Below are positions 44,091 through 53,330 of a stretch of DNA of 64,000 nt, piece after piece (positions within the stretch are counted from its first letter, which is position 1; each line of letters begins with the position of its first letter). This DNA is from JAOZTV01 sp965371805. Its GTDB lineage: Bacteria; Acidobacteriota; Aminicenantia; UBA2199. The stretch lies in contig CBDUZW010000001.1 of the NCBI GenBank assembly GCA_965371805.1, forward strand, positions 62,001 through 126,000, in the 5' to 3' direction. The notes beneath the pieces were generated by a model. It was given only the letters and a program-made list of their open reading frames with translations, ran no database searches and was not told the DNA's origin. Position numbers and translations under genes: made by a program.

Positions 44091-47000
44091 ATGAATATAT
44101 ACCTTGATAAATTAGAGTTGCATGGATTTAAATCTTTTCCGGAAAAGACTATTATAAAATTCCATAAGGGTTTAACTGCAATAATTGGTCCTAATGGTTG
44201 CGGAAAAAGCAATATTGTTGATGCCGTTTTATGGGTTCTAGGTGAACAAAAGATAAAAAGTCTCAGAGGTGAAAACAATGAAGACCTTATCTTTAATGGA
44301 AGTGCCGAAAAGAAACCTCTTGGTATGACAGAAGTCGGGGCACATTTTATCCATAATTATGACCCTGTGTATATAGCAAGAAGATACTATCGATCATCTG
44401 AAACAAAATATATATTAAATGAAAAATACTGCAGAAATAAGGACATTCAGAACGCTCTGTATAACATGCAAATGGGAGAAAAAAAATACTTTATTTTTGA
44501 ACAGGGTAGTATTGATAAACTGGTATCTCTGAAAGCAGGAGAAAAAAGAGTCCTTATTGAAGAGGCTGCCGGAGTCTCACAGTATCTGGAAAGAAAAAAG
44601 GAGACTGTAAATAAACTAATAATTGCTGAGCAAAACCTTGAAACCCTTGATATGCTTATCTTTGATAAGGAAAAGCGCCTAAAGGAATTGAAGAATCAGG
44701 TTAATTATGTCCAAAGATATAGAAGCTATAAAATAGACAAAATAAATAACCTTAAAGCATTCATTCAAAAAAAATATAATATCATCCAGATAGAAGTGAA
44801 GAAAAATATTATTCTAAAAGATGAGCATGTAAAGTCAGAAACTGTATTATTAAAAGATCTAACTACAAATGAAAAAATCATACTTGAATTAGAGGAAGAA
44901 AGATGGGCTGTAGATATTAAGCATAAAAAACTTGAAAAAATAAAATTTGAATCAAACAGCCATTTGATCTCCACTCAAAAAGAGATAGAAAAGATAAAAC
45001 AACAACAGGAATTTGCTTCCCAACAGAGTATCGATCTAAAAAAAGAGACTGATAAAAACAAAAAAGAATTAAATATTATTGAGCCTGCATTAAAAAATGC
45101 AGAAAAAAATCTAACTGAACTTCAGTCAAAAATTCATCTTGAAACAGAAGAACAAAATAAAACAAAAATAACAATCTCAGACCTAATATCTGATCTTGAT
45201 AAATATAGAATAGGTGACCAGAACTTTAAATCTGAAATCTTTAAAGTTCAATCTGAACTCTCATCAGAAAAGAACAGATTAAATAAATTTGAAAGAGTAA
45301 AGATTTTAAATGAAAATGACATAAAAAATAAGAACAAATATCTTCAGGAAATAATCAGCACTGATTTAAAGAAAAAGATTGAACTGGAAACAAAGGAATT
45401 AGCAGGTCTTGAATCAGATTTTTCAGCAATAAAAAAGAAGATGACTGGACTTGAGATTACTCAAAACAATCATTTTATCAACATCAACAGTAATAAGTAT
45501 AAACTAAATGAGATGGAGAATGAGATCTCAAGCCTGAAGAACCAAAAAGAAAAATATATTGAGATTAAAAAAAAAATATCTGGAATTGCTTCTACAGAAA
45601 ATAGTTCTCAAAGCGAGAGCCCACTTCAAGATATTCTCAAAACAGAAAAAAGTAACTATAGATCTATTGAAAATTACTTTTTCGATGAAATGGATTCAAT
45701 CTTTCTAAAAAACAATAACGATATTTCACAAAACAATAGTAAGTATATTATAATTAGAGATAATACAAATGAAATTCCTGATAAAATAAAAACAAAAATA
45801 GCAAATGAAAAAGGTTTTATAGCATTTGTGAGCAGCATTTACGAACTTAAGGACGCCAGACATAAAAACAGCTTAAAAGAAGGAATTATTGTTGACTCCC
45901 TTTCTAATGGGATTGAGTTATTCCTAAAATACGGTTATGGCGTTATTACAGAAAACTCTGAGGTCATAACAAATAATGGTATTATTATCCGTGATAGAGA
46001 TAAGGGCATACTTAATGTAAACCAGGAAATTATTGATGCTGAAACAAACATAAAAAAAATAACCGGTTCTTTAACTCAAATCAAGATTAAACAAGAAAAA
46101 CAAAGAGATGCATATAAACAAATTACATCTATTATTGAGAAAGAACAAGCTGTCATCAAAGTGTTGGAAAAAGATATTTTTCAAAAAAAATCCACACTCG
46201 AATTATTAAAGAACAACGAAAGTAGAAATATAAAAAGAATTGAGATAATTAAAAAAGAAATTTTGATCATAAACAAAGATAATGAAGATTTGGTAATAGA
46301 GATCAAGATTGTTGAAGAAAAAGAGTCCAAATTAAAATTAAAAGAGAAAGAATTACTACGAAAAAACGAAGAATTTAAGATTAAAGTAGAAGAAAAAAAA
46401 GACAAGATCAATGAAATTGAAAAAAAACACTTAAAACAGCAAAGTTCTATAAATTTAATTCAAGAGCAAAAGAATTCCCTAACCTCAAAAATTTCAAATT
46501 TCAAAGCAGTTGAAAAAAGATTAGAGAGCCGGAATAATGAAAATAACAGCAAACTTCTGAATCTCTCAGGCCTTAAGAAAGATGCAGACATTAAGATTAA
46601 TAATTTTAAAAAAGAGTTAGGTGAACTTTCTATTCAAGCTAAAAATAACGAAAACAATCTAACAATCATTGAAGAAAAAGCGAATATAATTAACAGGGAT
46701 ATTAGAGATAATACGGGAAAACTTAATACATTAAGAATAGATATAAGTGAAATAAAAGAGGCCAAAGGGGAAATAGAAATAGTGCTTTCAGGCTATAAAA
46801 GAGATGTTTTCCAATTGGAGGATATTGCCTTAAAAGAGTTGAATGATGAAATTAGAAATATTAAAGGAATTGAGGAATATTTATCTAAAGATCTTAACTC
46901 TCTCGAAAATGAAATAAATGATTTTGACGACAAACTCAATAAAATGCGGGACAGTGAAAAATTGAATTTTTCTGCTGAAGCAGAGTATGAAATTCTTTTT

Positions 47001-47564
47001 AATGATCAGGGTTCCTTAATAACTCAAAAAGATGATGTAATAAAATCTATCGAAGACCTGCGTAATGTTATTGAAAAAATCGATTCCCAATCAAAGATCA
47101 GTTTTCTAAAAGCTTTTAATGAGATAAAAGAGAGCTTTGTTAAGAATTTCAAGATCCTTTTTGAAGGTGGCAATGCGACACTTAACCTCACAGACCAGAA
47201 CAATTTACTGGAAACCGGATTGGATATAAAAGCTCAACCTCCGGGAAAACAACTCTTAAGTTTAAGACTGCTTTCAGGTGGAGAGAAGACACTTACATCA
47301 CTTGCCTTTTTATTCGCTATGTTTCAATATAAACCTGCTCCTTTTTGTATATTTGATGAAGTTGATGCATCTCTGGATGAAGCAAACATCCAAAGATTTT
47401 TAAAGTTTTTACATATTTTAAAAAAGAATACCCAATTCCTGATAATTACCCATAATTTCAAAACTATGGAAGAAGCGGACTATCTATATGGTATCAGCAT
47501 GAACAAACCGGGAATTTCAACTATTTACTCAACAAAATTTACAGACGCAAAACCCTTAGATTAA
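44091..47564 (+). CDS. smc: chromosome segregation protein SMC
   Basis: An 1,157-residue SMC protein. The head opens with LDKLELHGFKSFPEKT and Walker A GPNGCGKSNIVDA (about residues 33-45). Coiled coil follows (about 170-490), then the hinge (about 510-645), coiled coil again, and the C-terminal head with signature LLSGGEKTLTSLAFLFA (about 1,060) and Walker B PFCIFDEVDASLDEAN. It compacts and separates chromosomes with ScpA/B, which are not in the window. No strong ribosome-binding site is seen before the ATG. The gene is divergent from rplS. Confidence 0.95.
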   Translation: MNIYLDKLELHGFKSFPEKTIIKFHKGLTAIIGPNGCGKSNIVDAVLWVLGEQKIKSLRGENNEDLIFNGSAEKKPLGMTEVGAHFIHNYDPVYIARRYYRSSETKYILNEKYCRNKDIQNALYNMQMGEKKYFIFEQGSIDKLVSLKAGEKRVLIEEAAGVSQYLERKKETVNKLIIAEQNLETLDMLIFDKEKRLKELKNQVNYVQRYRSYKIDKINNLKAFIQKKYNIIQIEVKKNIILKDEHVKSETVLLKDLTTNEKIILELEEERWAVDIKHKKLEKIKFESNSHLISTQKEIEKIKQQQEFASQQSIDLKKETDKNKKELNIIEPALKNAEKNLTELQSKIHLETEEQNKTKITISDLISDLDKYRIGDQNFKSEIFKVQSELSSEKNRLNKFERVKILNENDIKNKNKYLQEIISTDLKKKIELETKELAGLESDFSAIKKKMTGLEITQNNHFININSNKYKLNEMENEISSLKNQKEKYIEIKKKISGIASTENSSQSESPLQDILKTEKSNYRSIENYFFDEMDSIFLKNNNDISQNNSKYIIIRDNTNEIPDKIKTKIANEKGFIAFVSSIYELKDARHKNSLKEGIIVDSLSNGIELFLKYGYGVITENSEVITNNGIIIRDRDKGILNVNQEIIDAETNIKKITGSLTQIKIKQEKQRDAYKQITSIIEKEQAVIKVLEKDIFQKKSTLELLKNNESRNIKRIEIIKKEILIINKDNEDLVIEIKIVEEKESKLKLKEKELLRKNEEFKIKVEEKKDKINEIEKKHLKQQSSINLIQEQKNSLTSKISNFKAVEKRLESRNNENNSKLLNLSGLKKDADIKINNFKKELGELSIQAKNNENNLTIIEEKANIINRDIRDNTGKLNTLRIDISEIKEAKGEIEIVLSGYKRDVFQLEDIALKELNDEIRNIKGIEEYLSKDLNSLENEINDFDDKLNKMRDSEKLNFSAEAEYEILFNDQGSLITQKDDVIKSIEDLRNVIEKIDSQSKISFLKAFNEIKESFVKNFKILFEGGNATLNLTDQNNLLETGLDIKAQPPGKQLLSLRLLSGGEKTLTSLAFLFAMFQYKPAPFCIFDEVDASLDEANIQRFLKFLHILKKNTQFLIITHNFKTMEEADYLYGISMNKPGISTIYSTKFTDAKPLD

Positions 47565-47709
47565 AACCAAACTATATCAAATAGATGGTATGGGTAATCA
47601 TAGATCGACTTTCGCATAAATCCCCCATCTCATTATCTCTCTCAATGGTTTTTAAATAGAAGACTTCAGGATTTTGACTCGGATGCTCCTATTTCAGGAA
47701 CTTTTGATG

Positions 47710-47855
47710 TCAGTCCGTTTTTTTCTCCCTGGCACAAAAGAAGCCGGGCGAAATATCGTCAAAACGAACTAAGCCCGGATCCTGTCCTGCTTGTAGTAAC
47801 ATTCCTCTGGCCCCTTTTTCATAAAGTTTTTGTCTGAGAGGAACAAATGAGAAAA
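47710..47855 (-). other. open, protein-like trace without a start codon
   Basis: The minus strand between smc and vapC is open from the end of vapC to a TGA at 47710-47712 and reads LRQKLYEKGARGMLLQAGQ, then PGLVRFDDISPGFFCAREKK. The composition looks coding, but there is no ATG with a ribosome-binding site and no recognised family. A second short frame on the same strand continues to 47575. It is probably a decayed gene or a repeat fragment. Together this accounts for the 300-base gap 47565-47864. Confidence 0.3.
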
Positions 47856-47864
47856 GAAGTAAAA

Positions 47865-48245
47865 TCAGTAAATATCAAAGTCGTATATATTTCTTATAAA
47901 TTCAAAATGTTTATCAAGAGTATATAATGAAATATTATTATCAATAACATTTTGAATTATAATCAAATCTGGAATCCCAACCTTATTAATTCCTTTTTTT
48001 AAGCATTTATATTGTAGATCAATTATATTATTCCAGTCAATTTTAAGTTTGACTTTCTCTATTGCATATAACAGGTTAATGATTTTGTTCTGTCCTTTTC
48101 TCTTTAGAAATGGAACAAGTTCTGCAATAATAATCTCATTAATAATAATGAGATTATTATCAATAAGATAATCCATATTGGTAGAATTCTGTCCTGACCT
48201 GAAATAATCTATCCATATTGAACTGTCAACCAATACTTTTTTCAT
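47865..48245 (-). CDS. vapC: PIN-domain toxin, VapC family
   Basis: A 126-residue PIN protein. LVDSSIWIDYF carries the first metal-binding Asp, EIIIAEL the Glu, and VGIPDLIIIQNV and LYTLDKHFE the C-terminal acidic residues. VapC toxins are metal-dependent ribonucleases that often cut initiator tRNA or rRNA. The start overlaps the stop of the VapB gene (ATGA). Confidence 0.9.
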   Translation of the reverse strand: MKKVLVDSSIWIDYFRSGQNSTNMDYLIDNNLIIINEIIIAELVPFLKRKGQNKIINLLYAIEKVKLKIDWNNIIDLQYKCLKKGINKVGIPDLIIIQNVIDNNISLYTLDKHFEFIRNIYDFDIY

Positions 48246-48433
48246 CTTTTTCTTAAATGATCCAGATCAATATCAAGGTCAACGTTACCCTTATATTTTT
48301 TTAAGTCCAATATTTTATTTCGTCTGATAAACTCTTCTAATGCTTTTTTTATTACAGCAGTTTTTGTCTTAAGATTGGAAATGCTTTTTGCTTCATTAAT
48401 TAAGTTTTCAGGAAGATCTAAAGTAGTTCTCAT
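48242..48433 (-). CDS. vapB: VapB-type antitoxin
   Basis: A 63-residue protein: MRTTLDLPENLINEAKSISN is a ribbon-helix-helix of the VapB/DUF2191 kind, followed by TAVIKKALEEFIRRNK and a charged C-terminal tail (DLDHLRKR) that would cap the toxin. It binds and neutralises VapC and represses its own promoter, visible just upstream. AAAGGAG precedes the ATG. Overlap with vapC is four bases. Confidence 0.88.
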   Translation of the reverse strand: MRTTLDLPENLINEAKSISNLKTKTAVIKKALEEFIRRNKILDLKKYKGNVDLDIDLDHLRKR

Positions 48434-48456
48434 TAAAATTCTCCTTTAATACATAA

Positions 48457-48485
48457 CAATAGTATTATTTTTATGCATTGTCAAC
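48457..48485 (-). promoter_or_regulatory. vapBC promoter
   Basis: On the minus strand, a perfect TTGACA (48485-48480), 17 bases, and a weak TATTGT -10 box (48462-48457), before the ribosome-binding site of vapB. The spacer has short mirrored A/T blocks where VapB could bind. Confidence 0.5.
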
Positions 48486-48501
48486 AAAATTTTTATGTAA
48501 A

Positions 48502-48620
48502 AGAAATTTGTTTATTTTTTCTCTAATAGAATAAGTTTTGATGATTTTAATATCCATTTTCAGTCCAACTCAAAAGCCACAAACACTCTGATGTTTAAAT
48601 ATTCCTATGCCTTTAGATAA
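48502..48620 (+). other. possible decayed C-terminus of an outer-membrane barrel gene
   Basis: On the plus strand a frame open from a TAA at 48499 reads FSNRISFDDFNIHFQSNSK and ends LMFKYSYAFR before a TAA at 48618-48620. The last ten residues look like the terminal aromatic strand of a beta-barrel. There is no start and no homologous upstream part. I treat it as a remnant, with low certainty. A further 46-codon frame from an ATG at 48608 was not called. Confidence 0.25.
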
Positions 48621-48757
48621 CCTTGAATCCAGTATTAATTGGAATTCTGCTACTATGGAAATAGAACTGAAGAATAAGTCTGATTTAGGAGATTTGTATA
48701 AAGTCGCTTCCGTACATATCTTTTGCATCTTTTCCTATTCATTTTAGGAAAAAAGAA

Positions 48758-48813
48758 GTACCAGATATGACGTTTTATAATAGTTCTAACTAAATACCAT
48801 AAGAATCTGGTAC
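48758..48813. repeat. spaced inverted repeat
   Basis: GTACCAGAT (48758-48766) and ATCTGGTAC (48805-48813), 38 bases apart. It lies just before the terminator at 48840 in the gap 48434-48886. With the terminator it could form the body of a short structured RNA, but no family is recognised. Confidence 0.35.
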
Positions 48814-48839
48814 GATACTTTAGGAACCTGTTTAAGTTA

Positions 48840-48870
48840 AGCTACATCTAATAATTAGAAGTAGCTTTTT
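48840..48870 (+). terminator. rho-independent terminator
   Basis: AGCTAC (48840-48845) pairs with GTAGCT (48861-48866), with a second inner stem CTAAT/ATTAG, followed by five to six T. Read on the plus strand there is no annotated gene ahead of it, only the remnant and the inverted repeat. On the minus strand it could also serve bamD, which ends at 48887. Confidence 0.6.
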
Positions 48871-48886
48871 TATAATGAATGTTTTT

Positions 48887-49723
48887 TTAAGATTTTTCTT
48901 TATCTTCTTTTGCTTTTCTTGGTTTTCTTGGCGGAGCTGATTCTCTTAAATTCACTATTTTTTTTAACATTTTTTTAGATTTTTTTACAAGTTTTGATTT
49001 TGGATAACTTGTCAATACCTTTTGAAAAAATGATACAGCTGAATCATAGTCCCTGAGCTTTACATAACTCATTCCTGTATAGTAAAACAAATTTTCTTCC
49101 TTTTCAAATTCTGGATAATTGTCCATAACCTGTTTAAACCTAACAATTGCACCATTAAAAGATTTTAACCGGTAATTTGATCTCCCTATTTTATAAAAAT
49201 GTATCCCCAGAGTTCTTCTACACTCTTTAACTATATCCTTCGCTTTTTTGGCTTCATCTGTTTCAGGATAAACTTTAATTAAGGATTCAAAAGCTTTGAT
49301 AGCTTTAAAAGTATATGTTTGATCCCTTCCAGGTTTGTATTTCATTTTATAATAACACATTCCTGCCTGATATTTTGCATATATCGCATCAGGTGAATCT
49401 GGATAGTAATTTACATATTCCTGATATTCTGCATAAGCAATAATTAATGATGAAGCATCTTTTTGTTTAAAATATGAATCAGCTATTCCAATTTTTGCTT
49501 TTTTAGCATAAATACTTTCTGGATAAAGCTGCATTATTTCCTTAAAAAGAAGTCTTGCTTTATCAGAATTTTTTTTTATAAAAGAATTTGCTCTTTTATA
49601 CATAAGTTCCCCTGTTCCCATATCATCAGGATTAATCGTGACATCTTTTTTCCCTTTGCAATTGGTCATAGAGATGAGTATAGCAAATGAAATAATTGTT
49701 ATTATAAATATTTTTTTTAACAT
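48887..49723 (-). CDS. outer-membrane assembly lipoprotein BamD-like
   Basis: A 278-residue protein with a lipoprotein signal ending MTNC (Asn before Cys). Residues 40-255 form TPR units in the BamD order: LMYKRANSFIKKNSDKARLLFKEIMQLYPESIYAKKAKIGIADSYF is followed by YQEYVNYYPDSPDAIYAKYQAGMCYY. Two further C-terminal TPR units (FKQVMDNYPEF, FFQKVLTSYPKS) make it longer than Escherichia coli BamD (245). BamD works with BamA to insert outer-membrane barrels. AAGGAG precedes the ATG. It follows rpe by one base. Confidence 0.8.
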   Translation of the reverse strand: MLKKIFIITIISFAILISMTNCKGKKDVTINPDDMGTGELMYKRANSFIKKNSDKARLLFKEIMQLYPESIYAKKAKIGIADSYFKQKDASSLIIAYAEYQEYVNYYPDSPDAIYAKYQAGMCYYKMKYKPGRDQTYTFKAIKAFESLIKVYPETDEAKKAKDIVKECRRTLGIHFYKIGRSNYRLKSFNGAIVRFKQVMDNYPEFEKEENLFYYTGMSYVKLRDYDSAVSFFQKVLTSYPKSKLVKKSKKMLKKIVNLRESAPPRKPRKAKEDKEKS

Positions 49724-49724
49724 A

Positions 49725-50393
49725 TTAAACTCCTTTAAGTATATTTATTTTTTCTGGAATATTATTTGAATTAAACAGGAAAGTGCCAATAACAAATGAA
49801 TCTACTCCATTTTCTTTGATTTTTTCAATGTTTGATGAATTTAATCCTCCATCTATCTGTATTATTGGAGAGATATTCATCATTTCTATTTTTTTATTCA
49901 ATTTTTTTATCTTATCTAAAACTGGGCTTATGAATTTCTGTCCTCCATAACCCGGAAATACACTCATGAAAAGTATAAAGTCAACCTCATTTAAAAAAGG
50001 AAAAATCTTTTCTATATCGGTATCAGGGTTAAGTGCTATACCCGCTTTTTTTCCTGATTCTCTTATCATTGATAAACTCTCTGATATATCTCCCTTTGTT
50101 TCAATATGAAAAGAGATCCAATCTGCGCCTGCATCAATAAACCAGGGAATTACCTCTATTGGGTTGTCAACCATTAAATGTGCATCCATTTTAAAAGAAA
50201 ATTTAGATTTTATAGCTTTTAATAAAGAAGGTCCAAAAGATATATTGGAAACAAAGTTTCCATCCATTACATCTAAATGAATAAAATCTATCCCGGAATT
50301 TTGAAATTCAGTGAGCTTCTCTTCCAGGTCAAAAAAATTTGTAGATAAAATAGAAGGAAATACAGGATTAAATTCTTTGTTATTTTTCATCAT
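49725..50393 (-). CDS. rpe: ribulose-phosphate 3-epimerase
   Basis: A 222-residue TIM-barrel enzyme. PSILSTNFFDL, the metal ligands in HLDVMDG and KMDAHLMVDNP, SVFPGYGGQKF (catalytic loop) and IQIDGGLN and FVIGTFLF for phosphate are all present. It interconverts ribulose 5-phosphate and xylulose 5-phosphate. Its start overlaps the PASTA gene stop by four bases, and it is followed by bamD. Confidence 0.95.
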   Translation of the reverse strand: MMKNNKEFNPVFPSILSTNFFDLEEKLTEFQNSGIDFIHLDVMDGNFVSNISFGPSLLKAIKSKFSFKMDAHLMVDNPIEVIPWFIDAGADWISFHIETKGDISESLSMIRESGKKAGIALNPDTDIEKIFPFLNEVDFILFMSVFPGYGGQKFISPVLDKIKKLNKKIEMMNISPIIQIDGGLNSSNIEKIKENGVDSFVIGTFLFNSNNIPEKINILKGV

Positions 50394-51112
50394 TCACTCA
50401 CTTCAAGATTAATTATTGATCTATTATTAATTTTATAACCCTGCCTTGGGGACTGGTTAATTATTATACCAGATTCTAAACCTTCATATGTCTTATATGT
50501 ATAATTTGTAATTTCTATTCCCATATTTTCAAAAAAAACAGTCACTTCAGCCACCTTTTTCCCTATAATTTCAGGCATTACAAATGATTCAATCCGCTTC
50601 CCCTTACTGATTAGAACCCCTACTCTAGTACTTTTTTTTAGCTTTGAACCTGCAACAAAAGTTTGAGAAATAACATAATCTATTGGTGCCGTGTCTGAAT
50701 ATGTAAATGAATAATACCATTTTAAGCTGCTTTTATCTAAAAGACTTTTACTCTCTATTATACTTAATCCTGAAAGATCCGGCATAATCACTTCAGATCT
50801 TTTAGGCGTATAGAAAATTTTAATCTCCCTATTTCCGGATTCTTTAATTAAACTTCCCGGTTGAGGAAATTGACTTATCACAAATTCAGGTTTTGATATT
50901 TCACTATTTAAAAGTAACTCTTTTAAACGGACATCCTCTTTATATGCTTTCCGCCTGGCTTCCTTTAAGGACAAATTTAAAAAATCCGGTGTTTTAATTT
51001 CTTTACCTTTTATAAGAACATCCATTGTATTTAAGACCGTGAAGACAAATACGGAGGCAAAAAATGCAAGGGCGGACACATAAAAAATTATCTTAAATAA
51101 AACTTTCTTCAT
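50390..51112 (-). CDS. membrane-anchored PASTA-domain protein
   Basis: A 240-residue protein: a short cytoplasmic N-terminus, one membrane helix (about residues 6-27), then three PASTA domains (about 37-103, 104-172 and 173-240), each with the form P.[LF]..L....A......G......I..Q.P..G, e.g. VISQFPQPG, VISQTFVAG and IINQSPRQG. PASTA domains bind muropeptides; this stand-alone form has no kinase domain. In many diderm genomes such a gene precedes rpe, as here, next to fmt/sun genes. Confidence 0.85.
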   Translation of the reverse strand: MKKVLFKIIFYVSALAFFASVFVFTVLNTMDVLIKGKEIKTPDFLNLSLKEARRKAYKEDVRLKELLLNSEISKPEFVISQFPQPGSLIKESGNREIKIFYTPKRSEVIMPDLSGLSIIESKSLLDKSSLKWYYSFTYSDTAPIDYVISQTFVAGSKLKKSTRVGVLISKGKRIESFVMPEIIGKKVAEVTVFFENMGIEITNYTYKTYEGLESGIIINQSPRQGYKINNRSIINLEVSE

Positions 51113-51224
51113 AGACTATAATTTATCATACAAACAGGGTTTTTTCAAATTTTCATATCAATATATTATTAAAAATCGAATTATAATTAATGATTTTATA
51201 AGTAAATATTCATAATAAAGGGAG

Positions 51225-51246
51225 GGGGAGGAGAAAAACCCTCCCC
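51225..51246 (-). terminator. GC-rich hairpin after the PDZ gene
   Basis: On the minus strand, GGGGAGG, an eight-base loop beginning G-TTTTT, then CCTCCCC and CTCCCTTTATTAT. It lies 46 bases after the stop at 51292. The T-tract is short. Confidence 0.45.
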
Positions 51247-51291
51247 TTGTATATATACCTAAACAAATAGGGTTAAAACCATTAGTGTAGA

Positions 51292-52299
51292 TTAAAGTCG
51301 TTCATGCTTCTCTTTAGAAGCTTTTTTTTTTAAAATCTCTTTCTTCTCTTTAATTTTTTTTATTTTCCTTTTTATTATCATTTTTTTTTCATGATCTTCG
51401 TCAACAATTATTTCAATATCATCAAAGTGATGTAGTTTTCCCCTCAGTTCATGTAATCTTATATTAAGATTTTTTAAATGTTTCATTCCTTTTAACTCTT
51501 TAAGCGGCATTAAACCATCGAATTTAAAATGAAAATTACCAAATCTGGATTTTTCATCCAATTCAACTTTGACACTCTTTTTCTTCTTATGTCTCAGGAA
51601 TACAATATTGACTTTATCACCTTTTTTAAATTTGGAAAGCGCCTTTGTAACATCCTTTGAGCTTTTAATAACATTATTTTCTATTTTTATAATAACATCA
51701 CCAGCCTTGAAATCAGCTTCCTCAGCAGGTGTATCTGCGCTTACTTTTTTTATTAATGCACCTTCTCCATTCTCTACACCAAAATACGTTCCAAAATCAT
51801 CATTCATGTCCTCAAGATGTACTCCTAGAAATGCTCTTTTAGAGTTAATTCTCTTTAGTTTATACTGACTTCTATGGTCATCAAGCTTTAAAACAAATTT
51901 TTTATTCTTCTTATTTCTGATAATTTTAAGCACAGACTTTACCCCTGGTTTTGTATCCCTTACAATATTAATAAGATCATTTGGAACTCTGATTTTTTCC
52001 TTATTAAAATACTGAATAACATCACCAATTTTAACTCCACTTTTATCTGCAGCTGATTTATCCTTAACCGATATTACTTTAACACCAAATTTAACAGCAA
52101 GTTCTTTTTTTTCAACTGAGGGAATCTTTACAATCCCTACTCCCAGATATCCCCTTTCTGATCCACCCTTATAAATAAAAATTTCTCTCTTATCAAGCTT
52201 TTCAGCAAAAACAACCGTTGTAACCATTGCAAATACAGTTAATACTGTTAAGGTAATAATAGTATTCCTGCTTAACATAATTCTTTTAAATTTTCCCAT
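51292..52299 (-). CDS. exported protein with two PDZ domains
   Basis: A 335-residue protein with an uncleaved or cleaved N-terminal signal helix (about 10-32, ending VFAE). PDZ 1 spans about 48-140 (YLGVGIVKIPS ... AADKSGVKIGDVIQYFNKEKI) and PDZ 2 about 150-245 (AFLGVHLEDMN ... PAEEADFKAGDVIIKIEN). A charged helical tail of Lys and Glu follows (about 290-335). There is no protease domain, so it is not DegP/HtrA itself; it may be a periplasmic adaptor. It is transcribed alone, with a terminator behind it. Confidence 0.85.
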   Translation of the reverse strand: MGKFKRIMLSRNTIITLTVLTVFAMVTTVVFAEKLDKREIFIYKGGSERGYLGVGIVKIPSVEKKELAVKFGVKVISVKDKSAADKSGVKIGDVIQYFNKEKIRVPNDLINIVRDTKPGVKSVLKIIRNKKNKKFVLKLDDHRSQYKLKRINSKRAFLGVHLEDMNDDFGTYFGVENGEGALIKKVSADTPAEEADFKAGDVIIKIENNVIKSSKDVTKALSKFKKGDKVNIVFLRHKKKKSVKVELDEKSRFGNFHFKFDGLMPLKELKGMKHLKNLNIRLHELRGKLHHFDDIEIIVDEDHEKKMIIKRKIKKIKEKKEILKKKASKEKHERL

Positions 52300-52491
52300 T
52301 TAAAACCTCCAAGTTTTTTAATAAGTCCTTATTACACCTTCTTTGATACAAAAAAATAAAAAAAAGTTTCAAAAAATATTTTTTTCCTTGAAAAAAAAAC
52401 TCTATTGAAATATGATAATGTATAAAAAGTAAAATTCAGAAGAATTTTGTTTTTAATATTAAACCTAAAATCTTATGGAGGTAGTAATTAT

Positions 52492-53322
52492 ATGTATTCA
52501 ATCATTGACAGACAGGAGATGGCTAAAGGAGAAATGATCTCAATAACTATTGATGCTCCAAGGATCTCAAAAAAGATCCAACCGGGACAATTTGTTATTT
52601 TGAGAGTAAATGAGACTGGAGAACGGATCCCATTAACCGTTGCATACAAAAATGAGACTCATGGCACCATAACTATAATCATTCAGGTTATTGGAAAATC
52701 AACAGCGATGCTTGCTTCATTAAAAGTAGGAGATGTCATAAAGGATCTTGTAGGACCACTGGGAGAGGTAGAAAAGTTTGATAATATTGGAACTGTTGTT
52801 GGCATTGGAGGAGGATCCGGAGTTGCTGTACTACATCACCTGATGGAAGGTTATTCAGATGCCGGCAACAAATTGATCGGTATAATCGGTTCAAGAGAAC
52901 GTGAGATGTTAATACTTGAAAAAGAAATGAAATCTCTTTGTGAAAGACTGATAGTAACTACTGATGATGGCAGTTATGGAATGCATGGACTTGTTACCGA
53001 TGCATTAAAAATAATAGTAGAAGAACAGGTAAAAGTTGATCTCGTTGTTGCTGTAGGACCATTGATAATGATGCGTGCAGTTAGTGAGATGACAAAATTG
53101 TATGAGATTCCGACAATTGTAAGTTTGAATCCAATTATGATCGATGGAACAGGAATGTGTGGATGTTGCAGAGTTTCAGTTGGAGACAAAACAAAATTTG
53201 CCTGTGTTGATGGACCTCACTTCGATGGACATAAGGTTAATTTTCATGAATTGATGCAGAGAAACAGTATGTATATTAGAGATGAAAAAACATCTATACT
53301 GTCTTCAATAAAGGTTAAATAG
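52492..53322 (+). CDS. NfnA/SudB-type FAD/NAD(P)-binding flavin subunit
   Basis: A 276-residue protein of the dihydroorotate dehydrogenase electron-transfer / ferredoxin-NADP reductase superfamily. FAD part: IQPGQFVILRVNETGERIPLTV. NAD part: VVGIGGGSGVAVLHHL near residue 105. The C-terminus holds the [2Fe-2S] cysteines (GTGMCGCCRVS and FACVDGPHFDGH). It is the small subunit of NADH-dependent reduced ferredoxin:NADP+ oxidoreductase or of sulfide dehydrogenase; the large subunit follows eight bases later. GGAGGT before the ATG at 52492 fixes the start; the frame runs on upstream to 52447 without such a site. First gene of the 52.5-58.2 kb module. Confidence 0.9.
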   Translation: MYSIIDRQEMAKGEMISITIDAPRISKKIQPGQFVILRVNETGERIPLTVAYKNETHGTITIIIQVIGKSTAMLASLKVGDVIKDLVGPLGEVEKFDNIGTVVGIGGGSGVAVLHHLMEGYSDAGNKLIGIIGSREREMLILEKEMKSLCERLIVTTDDGSYGMHGLVTDALKIIVEEQVKVDLVVAVGPLIMMRAVSEMTKLYEIPTIVSLNPIMIDGTGMCGCCRVSVGDKTKFACVDGPHFDGHKVNFHELMQRNSMYIRDEKTSILSSIKVK

Positions 53323-53330
53323 GTGTAAAA

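Noticed and set aside
48608..48748. A 46-codon plus-strand frame (MPLDNLESSINW...)
   Set aside because: No ribosome-binding site, overlaps the other remnant frame, and has no recognised family.
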